A stretch of 64,000 bases of DNA from Maridesulfovibrio zosterae DSM 11974 (GCF_000425265.1 NZ_AUDC01000016.1:1-64000), one strand, 5' to 3'; counted from the stretch's first letter, positions 18,600 to 28,009 are shown. Notes: generated by a model from the sequence alone, not told the origin. Numbers and translations are program-made.

Positions 18600-18847
18600 G
18601 CTTCTGACGTCTTCAGTTATTCATTATGTGAAACCACTAAAGACTCACAAGATATTTACTTCGCAGCATCATTCATCACATGCTTCAAACTATAAATCTT
18701 TTTAATCTCAACCACCTGTCATCACGATAAAATTTTACAAATTATACCAGATAGAGCTTCATTTAAGCTTGCGAAATAAAGCAAGAGTAGCTATACAAAC
18801 TTCTTCCACAAGGCTGGAAGTCCTTTTTCAGCCACTATATATATTTA
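18600..18847. other. Gap before the tRNA gene
   Basis: About 250 AT-rich bases between the sulfotransferase remnant and tRNA-Ser. I see no open frame with a ribosome binding site and no integrase remnant; presumably it holds the tRNA promoter. Confidence 0.4.
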
Positions 18848-18940
18848 GGAAAGGTAGCGAAGTCCGGCCGTAACGCGCTCGACTCGAAATCGAGTTATGG
18901 GTCAAACCATACGTGGGTTCGAATCCCACCCTTTCCGCCA
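18848..18940 (+). tRNA. tRNA-Ser (anticodon CGA)
   Basis: A 93-base class II tRNA. The acceptor arms GGAAAGG (18848-18854) and CCTTTCC (18930-18936) pair perfectly, followed by G and an encoded CCA. The anticodon stem CTCGA/TCGAG encloses the loop CTCGAAA, with anticodon CGA at 18885-18887, reading UCG. A long variable arm (TATGG...CCATA) and a normal T arm (GTGGG-TTCGAAT-CCCAC) identify the serine class. Confidence 0.96.
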
Positions 18941-18946
18941 TAATTT

Positions 18947-18978
18947 AAGGGGTTTAGGCAGTAATGCTTAAACCCCTT
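18947..18978 (+). terminator. Terminator after tRNA-Ser
   Basis: 10-bp stem AAGGGGTTTA/TAAACCCCTT with a 12-base loop, six bases after the tRNA CCA and followed by an AT-rich stretch. Confidence 0.75.
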
Positions 18979-19335
18979 AGTTATTTAAATTATCTTCAAT
19001 AGGTAATTTTATAGGTGATCTGACTTCAAAAAACTCCATTCCCACACCACTATGACAAGAAACTTTCATGCACTACTCTCGATTTCCACGAATGATTCAG
19101 TCTGTACCAAACACTTAGCATCTAAAATAATTGGAAAATATTTTTTTATACTTCACATTTCAACAATCAGATCATTTGACTAATTCTCAGCAAATGAATT
19201 TGACCTGATTGAATAACCACGAAATACTCACGACCAAAGTCCATAGCAAAGGGGCGCTAACCGTACAGTTAGCGCCCCTTAAACTTTTGATTTTCTAAAA
19301 ATCAATTATTCTCAAACGAATAATTTCAGCTACAG
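18979..19335. other. Gap between tRNA-Ser and ftrB
   Basis: About 350 bases with no gene found. The only clear structure is the strong hairpin at 19249-19280. No attachment-site duplication of the tRNA 3' end was seen. Confidence 0.5.
19249..19280 (-). terminator. Strong hairpin, likely ftrB terminator
   Basis: Perfect GC-rich stem GGGGCGCTAAC/GTTAGCGCCCC (11 bp, 13 with the flanking A-T pairs) and 6-base loop, 55 bases beyond the ftrB stop. T-richness is moderate on both sides, so it may work in either direction. Confidence 0.65.
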
Positions 19336-19719
19336 CTATTTCTTGTTGCCTTTTTCCGGTGCCGGATCAGCAACGAATCCGTAGGTGGTCCTGCCATCAT
19401 GGTCATTTGGTAGATTCTCGGTAACAGGCATACCTTCTGGGTTTACGAACAGCATGCAGTGACAGTATTTATAATTTTTCATATCATTGCATGGACAAAG
19501 CCAGTCTCTTTCCTTCACAGCTTCCTTTTTATCAGGATAAAAACGACAAGGGCAAAGAGGACGTTTGAGGTCATCCATATGCATGGCCAGCCCGGTTATA
19601 ACGGCATCTGAAACATCTGCCATAGGATGAATATTGAGTCCGGTACGTGCACAATATTTTTTAACGTAGTTATTAATTAGAGCAAGGCTCTTTTCAGTAG
19701 GCTGAGACAACTCTTTCAC
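19336..19719 (-). CDS. ftrB: Ferredoxin:thioredoxin reductase catalytic (beta) subunit
   Basis: Iron-sulfur disulfide reductase that passes electrons from ferredoxin to thioredoxin. The 127 residues carry the family's Cys pattern: CPCRFY (Cys56, Cys58), CPC (Cys75, Cys77) and CHC (Cys86, Cys88), which bind the 4Fe-4S cluster and form the redox disulfide. The variable alpha subunit is not seen, as usual in bacteria outside the cyanobacteria. The start codon would be GTG; the only upstream purine stretch is AAAGG very close to it, so the start is uncertain. It appears to be a single-gene unit. Confidence 0.93.
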   Translation of the reverse strand: MKELSQPTEKSLALINNYVKKYCARTGLNIHPMADVSDAVITGLAMHMDDLKRPLCPCRFYPDKKEAVKERDWLCPCNDMKNYKYCHCMLFVNPEGMPVTENLPNDHDGRTTYGFVADPAPEKGNKK

Positions 19720-19860
19720 CTTTAATTATTGATAGTTATACTAATTACACATTTCTAAAATGCATTTTTGTTCCTCAAAAGATCGACTTGCGTAATTAAC
19801 ACCAATCAAAACGGATTAAAAGAGCTAAGAGCTGCATATTTTTTTATAGATCCTTCAACA

Positions 19861-20301
19861 CTATCCCCCAGCGCAGAGTATTACTGAGATAACTATATAA
19901 CGGCCTAATTTTCCAATTGTAACCAGAACTAAAAATATTAAGAAATTAATCCGCAAAAGCCCGGCTGCAACGGTTAGTGGATCACCAATAACAGGAACCC
20001 ATGCAAGCAGCAGCGAATACATACCATATTTTTCAAACCTGGCCAGCGATGCATTAACTTCTCTTTCCGATGCCGTTGAAAATTTTCGTTTAAAAATTTC
20101 TCCCCCACCGTAGCCAAGCCCATAATTAACGATAGAGCCAAGTACGTTACCAAGGGTAGCAACAGTAACAAGTATAAAAGGGTTCATCCCGCTTAAAATA
20201 AGAGCGCTAAGCACAATTTCTGAACTGAAAGGAAGAATAGTTGCGGCAAGAAAAGCTGCAGTAAATAGTCCTAAAAATCCAAAGTTGATTAATAATTCCA
20301 T
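19861..20301 (-). CDS. YqaA/DedA-like inner-membrane protein
   Basis: Small membrane protein of 146 residues. It has about four hydrophobic segments and the DedA/SNARE-associated family signs: a charged residue in the first membrane stretch (FSSEIVLSALI), the loop GNVLGSIVNYGLGYGGGE, and the conserved RFEKYGMYSLLLAWVPVIGDPLTVAAGLLR broken here by my spacing only. DedA-type proteins are linked to lipid flipping and membrane homeostasis. The ATG at 20301 is preferred to a TTG one codon earlier. No neighbour suggests a more specific job. Confidence 0.82.
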   Translation of the reverse strand: MELLINFGFLGLFTAAFLAATILPFSSEIVLSALILSGMNPFILVTVATLGNVLGSIVNYGLGYGGGEIFKRKFSTASEREVNASLARFEKYGMYSLLLAWVPVIGDPLTVAAGLLRINFLIFLVLVTIGKLGRYIVISVILCAGG

Positions 20302-20597
20302 CAATAAATATTCATCACTATTTTAAATTATACAATAGCAGTATTTTAAAAAATATCATACAAACAACTAGTTAAAATTTTTTGCCCATGAGACACTCAT
20401 AAATAAAACTAATAGCTTTAATACAAAGACATAGGTAAATCTTTCATAAATAAAAAACTATTTTCTAATTTATGCAACAACAAATTTTAAAAATTAGAAA
20501 AAAAATAACATACACAACAGCGTAAAAAAACTATAGTGTTATAAGAAAAAACAAAGCATTACTATCGAACTTTTAAATATCAAAAAAAACATTTATT

Positions 20598-21509
20598 ATG
20601 AGACACTTAAACATCTTCATCTTAATTATCACATGTTTTTTTATACAGTCAGCTTACGCTGAAGACGATAATATTTATTGGTATCATGCTGATTTCCCTC
20701 CAGGCTCAATACTAACAGGAGTATATGCAGGCCAAGGTCATTCAAATTATCTTGAGAGATACTTAAAGAAAAGAATGCCTGAATACAATCACAGTGATCG
20801 CTCCGGAAACTATGGGCGTATTTTAAAACAGCTGGCTGAAACAAATGGCTGCTGTGTAACTTTGATAAAAACCCCTGAGCGTGAAAAATTTATAGAATAT
20901 AGTAATCCTGTGATGCTGTTCCTTTCGGCAGGACTTTTAATTCTCAAATCTAGGCTACCAGAATTTGAAAGGTTTATGACTGATGGCGGATTCATTTCAA
21001 TTGAAAAAATACTCAAAAATTCTAATATGAAGATTGGTATTTCCAAAGGACGACGCTACGGAGGCTCAGCAGACAAGCTGATTGACCAATACACAGGTTC
21101 TAACAAAATTATTATTCACTATAAAAGAGATTTATTAGAACATCTTATGAAGAGCGTGCAGTCACAAAAAGCCGTAGACTGCACATTAGGATTTGCCAGC
21201 GAAATGTTATGGCTGGTTTCCAAAGGAAAAATTGAAGATAAATTCACATTCATCCCGGTACTGGAAATCCCTAAATATACTCCTATTTATGCAGGTTGCA
21301 GTAAAAATGAATGGGGGAAAAAGGTTATCAAAAAGATAAACGCTATCATAGACGGCAAATGTAACGAGGAATACAAGCGCCGCTATCAAAAATTCATTCC
21401 AAAAGAAGAAATTGCCCGGCACGACGAATATGTTACACAATTTTTCGAAAATATCAGTCAAAATGGTCAAATACCGAATAACAAAAGAACTGATTTGGAT
21501 TTAAGATAA
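20598..21509 (+). CDS. Orphan periplasmic solute-binding-like protein
   Basis: Exported protein of 303 residues with a clear signal peptide (NIFILIITCFFIQSAYA, cut before EDD). The body has the type II periplasmic-binding fold pattern of family 3 binding proteins: an early IYWYHADFPPGS strand, a Cys-Cys near LAETNGCCVTLIKTPERE, and the late EEYKRRYQKFIP. It resembles the group of transporter-less extracellular binding proteins rather than a true ABC partner. No permease or ATPase gene is beside it. Start codon by position only; no good Shine-Dalgarno is seen in the AT-rich leader. Ligand unknown. Confidence 0.7.
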   Translation: MRHLNIFILIITCFFIQSAYAEDDNIYWYHADFPPGSILTGVYAGQGHSNYLERYLKKRMPEYNHSDRSGNYGRILKQLAETNGCCVTLIKTPEREKFIEYSNPVMLFLSAGLLILKSRLPEFERFMTDGGFISIEKILKNSNMKIGISKGRRYGGSADKLIDQYTGSNKIIIHYKRDLLEHLMKSVQSQKAVDCTLGFASEMLWLVSKGKIEDKFTFIPVLEIPKYTPIYAGCSKNEWGKKVIKKINAIIDGKCNEEYKRRYQKFIPKEEIARHDEYVTQFFENISQNGQIPNNKRTDLDLR

Positions 21510-21629
21510 TCCATTTCTGTCGTATTTAAACTTTATTAACGCAATATAATTAATTCCCTGCTCGACATAAAATACTCGGTAATATAAAGTACACTATAAA
21601 CATTAATTTAAAAATACATTGGAGATTAT

Positions 21630-22007
21630 ATGGGATTCCTTGACGGACTTATGGGTAATGCAAGTGAAATAAGTGTTGAAGATGTGCAGGAAGAGCTTGC
21701 TCCTATTCTTGGCGACAATGAACAGGTAGAACGGGCTTTTAAAGTCATTCGCGATATGTATGTTTTTACGACTGGCCGTCTAATCATGATTGATAAACAA
21801 GGCTTGACCGGTAAAAAAGTTGAGTATCTATCAATCCCCTATAAGTCTATTACCAGTTTCTCGGTTGAAACGGCAGGTCATTTTGATCTGGACTCAGAAC
21901 TTACTATGTGGATTTCAGGAAGACATGAACCTGTTTTCAAAGAGCTAAAAAAAGGAAGCGATGTCGTTGGCATCCAAAAACTGTTGGCAAATAAAATTCT
22001 ACGTTAA
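21630..22007 (+). CDS. Bacterial PH-domain protein
   Basis: 125-residue cytoplasmic protein. The middle (VERAFKVIRDMYVFTTGRLI, then IPYKSITSFSVETAGHFDLDSELTMWI) matches the bacterial PH-like domain of the YvbH/bPH_1 type, a seven-stranded beta barrel with a final helix. Function of this family is unclear. It has a good GGAG before the ATG, stands alone and is followed by a strong terminator. Confidence 0.85.
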   Translation: MGFLDGLMGNASEISVEDVQEELAPILGDNEQVERAFKVIRDMYVFTTGRLIMIDKQGLTGKKVEYLSIPYKSITSFSVETAGHFDLDSELTMWISGRHEPVFKELKKGSDVVGIQKLLANKILR

Positions 22008-22040
22008 ATTATATTCAACACCTGTCCCTTTCTGAAAGTA

Positions 22041-22069
22041 AAAGCCTGCTATAAAATGCAGGCTTTTTT
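22041..22069 (+). terminator. Terminator after the PH-domain gene
   Basis: 9-bp stem AAAGCCTGC/GCAGGCTTT, 8-base loop, followed by TTT. Confidence 0.9.
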
Positions 22070-22148
22070 CATGGCTAATAAGCTTGATTCCACAGCCAGT
22101 AATCCATACACTCAGCCGCACAATATTTGAATACGAAAAGGAAAAGTT

Positions 22149-23987
22149 ATGGGTTACAAAAATACACGTGAATGCCTCACCGCCCTTGAAGAACGCGGCG
22201 AGATGATCCGAATAGAGCAGGAAATTGATCCTAATCTTGAAATGGGCGCAATTCAGCGCAGAGTGTTCCAGGCTGGCGGACCGGCCCTGCTGTTCACTAA
22301 TGTGAAAGGCTGCAGATTTCCCATGGCCGCCAATATTTATGGCACCAAAGAACGTATGCATTATATCTTCCGCGATACAATTGAGACCGTTGAACGCCTT
22401 ATGAAGCTCAAGCTCTCGCCCATGGAGCTGCTTAAACGTCCTTGGAAATACCTTGGCGCTCCACGTACTGCTTTTCACACCATGCCCAAAAAACTTTCAA
22501 GCGGCCCTGTTATGGAGAATGAAACCACCCTTTCACAGTTGCCTCAGCTTATTTCATGGCCTATGGACGGCGGGGCATTCATAACCCTGCCGCAGGTATA
22601 CTCAGAGAGCCCGGATTCTCCCGGCATTTCAAGTTCTAATATGGGCATGTATCGGGTACAGATATCCGGCAATGACTACACGAATACAGAGGCGGGCCTG
22701 CACTACCAGATCCACAGAGGTATCGGACATCACCACGCACAGGCTCTTAAAAAAGGACAACCACTGAAGGTAAATATTTTTGTGGGCGGAGCCCCGTCTA
22801 TGACCCTCGCCGCAGTCATGCCGCTACCTGAAGGACTGGCTGAGATTTTCTTTGCAGGAGCACTGGGCGGTCATAGAATTCCGATAATTCATAAAAATAA
22901 CGGCCTGCCCATTCCATCCGAAGCAGATTTCTGTATTTGCGGAACCATCAGTAACTATAAAAAAGCCGAAGGTCCCTTCGGAGATCATATAGGTTACTAC
23001 AGTCTTGCTCATGATTTTCCAGTGCTGAAAGTAGATAAAGTATACCATCGCAATGACGCAATCTGGCCTTTCACAACAGTTGGACGCCCACCGCAGGAAG
23101 ATACAATGTTCGGAGATTTTATCCACGAAATGACATCCGAACTGGTTCCATCCGTATTTTCAGGAGTACATGAAGTACATGCAGTTGATGTCGCCGGAGT
23201 TCATCCACTTTTGCTCGCCGTTGGCAGTGAACGATATGTTCCATATGCTGATGAACGCCAGCCTCAGGAGCTGCTGACTAATGCCATGGGTCTGCTTGGT
23301 AACACTCAGACCTCCCTTGCTAAATACCTCTTCATCGCTGCCAAGGAAGATATGCGAAAAGGAGAGAGCTGCCATAACATCCCGCAATTTTTTAATCATA
23401 TGCTTCAGTGCGTAGACTTAAAACGAGATCTTCATTTCATAACCAGAACCACAATTGATACACTTGACTACTCTGGCACAGGTTTAAATGAAGGATCAAA
23501 ATTGATATTTGCCGCAGCAGGAGCCAAAAAACGCGAACTTAATACAGATCTGCCCACACAGATAAATCTTCCGGACGGATTCAGTAATGTAAAAGTATTT
23601 GCGCCGGGAATATTGATCATCAAAGGATGTAAAAGCGAAACTGAACGTGGTATGCAAGCCCCTGAAATTGATAAATTAGCTATATATTTACAGCAGACCA
23701 GAGGCATTGAAGGCTTCCCCATGATTGTAGTAGCTGACGATGAAAATTTTACCGGCCGGAACTGGGATAACTTCCTATGGGTAACATTTACCCGCTCTGA
23801 TCCGGCAACTGATATTTATGGTGTAGGTGCGTTCACACATGCCAAGCACTGGGGAACTGAGAAATCGTTCATTATTGATGCACGACTTAAAAGTTTTCAA
23901 GCTCCCCCGCTGGAAGATGATCCTGAAATTGAAAAAAGAGTTGATGCATTAGGTGTATCGGGAATGCCACTTTACGGAATCATATAA
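22149..23987 (+). CDS. UbiD-family prenylated-FMN decarboxylase
   Basis: Carboxy-lyase of 612 residues, larger than Escherichia coli UbiD (about 497). The cofactor and metal site motifs are present: MGMYRVQISGNDYTNTEAGL with the following HYQIHRG, and the catalytic Glu-Arg-Glu region around FGDHIGYYSLAHDFP. The N-terminal KNTRECLTALEERGEMIRI and the C-terminal DVFTRSDPATD-like region also fit. In menaquinone-using sulfate reducers UbiD paralogues act in the futalosine route or on aromatic acids, so the substrate is not settled. UbiX (the prenyl-FMN maker) is not nearby. Good Shine-Dalgarno (AAAAGGA) and own terminator. Confidence 0.88.
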   Translation: MGYKNTRECLTALEERGEMIRIEQEIDPNLEMGAIQRRVFQAGGPALLFTNVKGCRFPMAANIYGTKERMHYIFRDTIETVERLMKLKLSPMELLKRPWKYLGAPRTAFHTMPKKLSSGPVMENETTLSQLPQLISWPMDGGAFITLPQVYSESPDSPGISSSNMGMYRVQISGNDYTNTEAGLHYQIHRGIGHHHAQALKKGQPLKVNIFVGGAPSMTLAAVMPLPEGLAEIFFAGALGGHRIPIIHKNNGLPIPSEADFCICGTISNYKKAEGPFGDHIGYYSLAHDFPVLKVDKVYHRNDAIWPFTTVGRPPQEDTMFGDFIHEMTSELVPSVFSGVHEVHAVDVAGVHPLLLAVGSERYVPYADERQPQELLTNAMGLLGNTQTSLAKYLFIAAKEDMRKGESCHNIPQFFNHMLQCVDLKRDLHFITRTTIDTLDYSGTGLNEGSKLIFAAAGAKKRELNTDLPTQINLPDGFSNVKVFAPGILIIKGCKSETERGMQAPEIDKLAIYLQQTRGIEGFPMIVVADDENFTGRNWDNFLWVTFTRSDPATDIYGVGAFTHAKHWGTEKSFIIDARLKSFQAPPLEDDPEIEKRVDALGVSGMPLYGII

Positions 23988-24013
23988 AAGTCAAAAAAAC
24001 GTCATTTTACTTT

Positions 24014-24041
24014 AAGCCGGATTATTGCAATCCGGCTTTTT
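24014..24041 (+). terminator. Terminator after the UbiD-family gene
   Basis: 10-bp stem AAGCCGGATT/AATCCGGCTT, 5-base loop, followed by a T run. Confidence 0.93.
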
Positions 24042-24251
24042 TTGTATTTTTATGAAGAAAATGCAAGCAATACTCTCACCATAAGATATTATCCTGCTTC
24101 ACTTTTATTCTTTACTACTATGTACGAGCAATAATTATTATTATATTTTATAAAGGCATAACAAAAATATACAAATTGGAATAAATAGTGCATGATTTAA
24201 ACTATAAATATATATTGAAATACAGAGTAAAGCATTGGCAGGAGCTCCGCC

Positions 24252-25547
24252 ATGAAGAATCACAATCACAATCATTTATTTAAAGATTGTAGTTTAGAAA
24301 TAATACTTCGTAATAATTATACAAATATAATATCTCATGTTAATTCTATTCCAGAAGAAGAATTGATTAACACTCCTCAAAAAGAAATAGTAGAACGTAT
24401 ATTAAGCGAAAACTGTGTCAAAAAATTAGTACTGCATGAAGATAAAATAAGGATGCATCAACCTATTAAATGCAAGCTTGATTCTGAAAACAAAATATAT
24501 GGTGCTGCTACGTCAATAAATTTATGTATTGTAGATGGAAGTGAGGTCTCAGTTGAAATACCATATTCAGGAGACAGAAGGCTGTGGGTAAGCTATCCAA
24601 GTATACACTATATGAATGGTGGGCCAAGGTTCACTATAAAATCAGATTGTATAGTAAAAAACTATGCTCAAAAGAATGATAACAACCAGTCAGAAATGCA
24701 AGAAAGGTTCGCACATGCCTTAGCTATGATTAAGCAGTATCTGAAGTGGCAGGAAAATGATCTTAGACTTTATGAAGCAAAGGTCAAAAAAATAGCCGCT
24801 AAGACAATACACTACCGTTTGCAGAAATTATACAAAGAAAATGAAGCTATACTTGCGAAGGAAGAAAGTAAGAAACATAACCAAAAGCTGTCTCGCATCA
24901 GTAATATCTTTCCGACTCTGCATCAGGCAGAACAGGCAGAACCAGAGCATGAGCCTGCAATATCAAATAAAGATTTTTTTGAAATTTCAAAAATAATACG
25001 CGAAACATGCCGCATGTTTGAAAGAACTCCTGGTATATTCAATATTCATAGTGATGAAGAATTGATGAAAATAATTATTTCAACTTTAAATTCCAGAATT
25101 TCAGAAATGCAAAATAGACGCTTGTTTCAAAAATCAGGGCAAGCTAAATTCAATGTAAATATTGGAGGAAAAGAGGTACACATATGCAAATGTCTTATCT
25201 GGAAGTGCATAGATGGTATGACATATGCTCTTAATAATATTCTGGCAACTCCAACATGGAATAATTGCAAAGTAAATTTCATAATATTCAATAAAAATGA
25301 GTTTCTTTTCAGAAAGGTACTTAATAGCATTGCAAATATTATACGTAAACACACATCACTATTCAGTATGTACTCAGGAGTAAGACCAAATGAATGGAAT
25401 ACATCTATGTATTCTCTAAATAATAAATCAAATAATTTCCAAATACACTTCATGGCGTATAATATATTTAAGGGACAAAAAAAGCCTCGTCACAAGCTCA
25501 CAGAACAAGAAAGGTTTTTTTTCAGCCAATTAGCAACAAAGGAGTAA
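24252..25547 (+). CDS. Unknown protein with degenerate PD-(D/E)xK nuclease-like C-terminal domain
   Basis: 431 residues, AT-rich, with GGAGCTCC before the ATG. Residues about 20-200 are unrecognised, with a charged coiled-coil-like stretch near 165-215. From about residue 243 the layout follows a nuclease-like domain I know from other bacteria: a helix (FFEISKIIRETCRMFERTP), a D-E-E-L-type stretch, then GQAKFNVNIGGKEVHICKCLIWKC where active members have a GKTDI-like and an AECKFWKG-like motif. The catalytic Asp, Glu and Lys are replaced (KCLIW for ECKFW), so nuclease activity is probably lost. IIFNKN and the final helix agree. It is convergent with the next gene, 1 base apart. The family assignment rests on memory of the pattern. 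Confidence 0.6.
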   Translation: MKNHNHNHLFKDCSLEIILRNNYTNIISHVNSIPEEELINTPQKEIVERILSENCVKKLVLHEDKIRMHQPIKCKLDSENKIYGAATSINLCIVDGSEVSVEIPYSGDRRLWVSYPSIHYMNGGPRFTIKSDCIVKNYAQKNDNNQSEMQERFAHALAMIKQYLKWQENDLRLYEAKVKKIAAKTIHYRLQKLYKENEAILAKEESKKHNQKLSRISNIFPTLHQAEQAEPEHEPAISNKDFFEISKIIRETCRMFERTPGIFNIHSDEELMKIIISTLNSRISEMQNRRLFQKSGQAKFNVNIGGKEVHICKCLIWKCIDGMTYALNNILATPTWNNCKVNFIIFNKNEFLFRKVLNSIANIIRKHTSLFSMYSGVRPNEWNTSMYSLNNKSNNFQIHFMAYNIFKGQKKPRHKLTEQERFFFSQLATKE

Positions 25548-25548
25548 T

Positions 25549-26352
25549 TTAAAACAGAAGATCCTCTAGTCCGTACTGCTTTGCAATTTTTTTAAACGTA
25601 CCATCTTCTTTCATTTTCTTCAGCCCGCTATTAATGAGCTTAATAAGTTTTTCACCTTCAGGACTTTTAGTTGCAAGAATATAAAACTTTAATGGTTCAA
25701 CCTCAGGCATGGGAATCCACCCTATTGTATTCATACTGATATTATTCATTTTTGCATATGATACGATCACTTGTTTGAACCCCATAGCAAAATCAAAACG
25801 CTCTCTATCAACCATTGCCAGTAATGATTTATAATCTGGAGAGGTAACTTGAGCTTGAGAAACATCAAATGGATATAAATCGTAATTAGATCCAGAAAGT
25901 CCACCTAGAGTATAATCAGCTACATCTATGACGTATTTTACTACAGGTGGAGTATGGTACTTTTTCTTGCTATAAAAAAAGACATTATCAAGATAATAAA
26001 TGGTGTCAGAAAAAATAAATTTTTGCAGTCTTTTTGAACTATTAGTGCCATCAAGCAACAAATTAATCTTGTTGTTTTCAAGAGCTAGTAAACATCTTTT
26101 CCACGGCAATTCCAAAAATTGAATATTCTGCACTTCATCTTTAAAAATATGCTTCACGACATCTACTGTAAAACCGCGTAATTTATGAGGAGCATCAGGA
26201 AGTGTATAGCAAAAAGGGCTCCAGTATGCCGTCCCGCCCACTACTATATTTTTAGCATAACTTGTTGAATACGATAATATAAAAAAAGTAAACAATGTAA
26301 TGCTGAAAACTTTCACAGCAGCAAAAGAAAATTTTAAAAGAGAAGCTGACAC
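25549..26352 (-). CDS. Orphan family 3 periplasmic solute-binding-like protein
   Basis: 267 residues with a long signal peptide (VFSITLFTFFILSYSTSYAK). The mature part has the type II binding fold of family 3: VVGGTAYWSPFCYTL, LRGFTVDVVKHIF, a hinge region around FDFAMGFKQ and the closing GLKKMKEDGTFKKIAKQYGL. GTG start, supported by GAGG five bases before it. No permease is adjacent, so it may scavenge or sense an amino-acid-like ligand for another system. One of three such orphans in the window. Confidence 0.78.
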   Translation of the reverse strand: MSASLLKFSFAAVKVFSITLFTFFILSYSTSYAKNIVVGGTAYWSPFCYTLPDAPHKLRGFTVDVVKHIFKDEVQNIQFLELPWKRCLLALENNKINLLLDGTNSSKRLQKFIFSDTIYYLDNVFFYSKKKYHTPPVVKYVIDVADYTLGGLSGSNYDLYPFDVSQAQVTSPDYKSLLAMVDRERFDFAMGFKQVIVSYAKMNNISMNTIGWIPMPEVEPLKFYILATKSPEGEKLIKLINSGLKKMKEDGTFKKIAKQYGLEDLLF

Positions 26353-26545
26353 AATTCCTCACCCTGTTAAAATTTTAAGCATATAAGGCAAATGGACAGT
26401 ATAGATAAAGCCAAATTATAAAGAATATAATATATTTTACATATTAATTGCAAGCCAGACGGAGTGTATTTATATTATACTTTTTCAATATACCATAAAT
26501 TTATTATACAATTCAATGTAAGTATCACTATAAATTGGAGAAGAT

Positions 26546-27250
26546 ATGAGCCAGGATAAAGTGGCTGTCATTACAGCCGGCGGAAGTGGAATGGGCGCAG
26601 GAGCAGCCCGGAAATTAGCTGCTGAGGGTTACAAAGTAGCTGTTCTTTCATCATCAGGTAAAGGTGAAGACCTTGCAAATGAACTTAGCGGATTCGGTTA
26701 CACAGGTTCTAACCTCAACCCTGATGATCTGAGTGAATTTATCAGTAAGGTTCTAGAAAAATGGGGAAGAATTGATGTCGTTGTCAATAGTGCAGGACAC
26801 GGTCCGAAAGGTGATATTCTTGAAATGACTGATGAGGATTACATCAAGGGTATGGAAGTATATCTGCTAAACGTCATTCGCATTGCCCGCCTCGTGACAC
26901 CTGTTATGCTGAAACAGGGCTGCGGCTCAATTGTCAACATTTCAACTTATGCCTGCTTCGAGCCTGAAGAACTCTTTCCCACATCCGGCATGTTCCGCTC
27001 AAGTCTTGCAGCGTTCAGTAAGCTTTATGCTGATAAATATGCAGATAAAGGAATTCGTATTAATAATATTCTTCCCGGATTTATTGATAGCCTGCCGGAA
27101 AAAGATGAACGTCGCGCGCGCATTCCAATGGGCCGTTATGGTAAAGTTGAGGAAATAGCAGATGCTATTTATTTTCTTGCTTCTGAAAAATCAAGCTACA
27201 TAACGGGACAAAATCTGCGCGTAGACGGCGGTATAACAAGATCTGTTTAA
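26546..27250 (+). CDS. Short-chain dehydrogenase/reductase with altered active site
   Basis: SDR protein of 234 residues. The dinucleotide-binding start VITAGGSGMGAGAA (8-21), the NSAGHG motif and the C-terminal YITGQNLRVDGG are clear. The catalytic pair is not: where YxxxK is expected the sequence reads SGMFR (S and R), although the SDR serine is present in IVNISTY and the Asn helix is kept. I recall a divergent SDR subgroup with a similar FRxxLAAF stretch, so the change may be a family trait, not decay. GGAG precedes the ATG. Substrate unknown; possibly non-catalytic or using another base. Confidence 0.8.
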   Translation: MSQDKVAVITAGGSGMGAGAARKLAAEGYKVAVLSSSGKGEDLANELSGFGYTGSNLNPDDLSEFISKVLEKWGRIDVVVNSAGHGPKGDILEMTDEDYIKGMEVYLLNVIRIARLVTPVMLKQGCGSIVNISTYACFEPEELFPTSGMFRSSLAAFSKLYADKYADKGIRINNILPGFIDSLPEKDERRARIPMGRYGKVEEIADAIYFLASEKSSYITGQNLRVDGGITRSV

Positions 27251-27297
27251 GATTATTAAAAAGAACCGATACCCTCGTAAGGCAATAAATCCATTAA

Positions 27298-27326
27298 AAA
27301 GGCACGATCATATGGATCGTGCCTTT
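27298..27326. terminator. Bidirectional terminator
   Basis: 12-bp perfect stem AAAGGCACGATC with its complement, 5-base loop. It lies between the converging SDR gene and the EF-hand gene and can serve both. Confidence 0.85.
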
Positions 27327-27331
27327 GCTTT

Positions 27332-27907
27332 TTATTTGTTTTTCTTCCAGGCTTCCCACTCTTGTTTGCTCAACTTACCGTCTTTGTTGAGATCAGCCTC
27401 TTTCATAATACGTTCAGCGTTAAGAGGATAAACTCTGACTATTTCAGATCGGATAACAGTTTTATTTCCGTCTTTATCAATATCAATAAAAGCACGAGAG
27501 AAATGAATTCTTTCCATACTGTAAGAAATAGCTTTGCATTTACGTCCATCTTCGAGATAATAAAGTGACATACTCTGCTTACCGGTAATAAATCCCTGAG
27601 TATATCCTTCTCCGGCTTCAGCTAAATACAGTGATTTACCATCTGCGCCGATAATACCCTTAAAATTCTCAGTAATCAGGTTATCCTTATTCTCAGCAAA
27701 CCACGCTTTATAGCCTGAAAAAAGCTCTCCATCCTGCTTGTTGATAACCATGGCAGATTTTGATGTGATGATTGAACCATCACTTTTGATCATTCTGACC
27801 TTACCAACCCAAGTACCGCGTATCTCAGGATAGTCAGCAGCAATAGCCAGAGAACACATCAAGGTTAAAGCCAAAACTACCATAGAACAGCCAAAAACTT
27901 TTTTCAT
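27332..27907 (-). CDS. Secreted EF-hand-containing protein
   Basis: 191-residue exported protein with a standard signal peptide (CSMVVLALTLMCSLAIAA). The middle is a beta-rich, lipocalin-like stretch (GTWVGKVRMIKSDGS, FSGYKAWFAENKDNLITENF, GIIGADGKSLYLAEAG) I cannot assign. The C-terminus carries a canonical EF-hand loop, DLNKDGKLSKQEW, and an incomplete one, DIDKDGNKTVI, so it probably binds calcium in the periplasm. Its operon is not obvious: its upstream neighbour glnQ ends in a terminator. Confidence 0.72.
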   Translation of the reverse strand: MKKVFGCSMVVLALTLMCSLAIAADYPEIRGTWVGKVRMIKSDGSIITSKSAMVINKQDGELFSGYKAWFAENKDNLITENFKGIIGADGKSLYLAEAGEGYTQGFITGKQSMSLYYLEDGRKCKAISYSMERIHFSRAFIDIDKDGNKTVIRSEIVRVYPLNAERIMKEADLNKDGKLSKQEWEAWKKNK

Positions 27908-28009
27908 ATCGTTTTCTCCATATTAAAAATTACATTCAACAATATTTTATTGTGTAAATACTAAGCACAGTCAACTATTTTATATAATACAATTTATGTA
28001 AAAAAAAAT

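Noticed and set aside
18848-19335. Genomic island inserted at tRNA-Ser
   Set aside because: No integrase remnant or repeat of the tRNA 3' end was found nearby.
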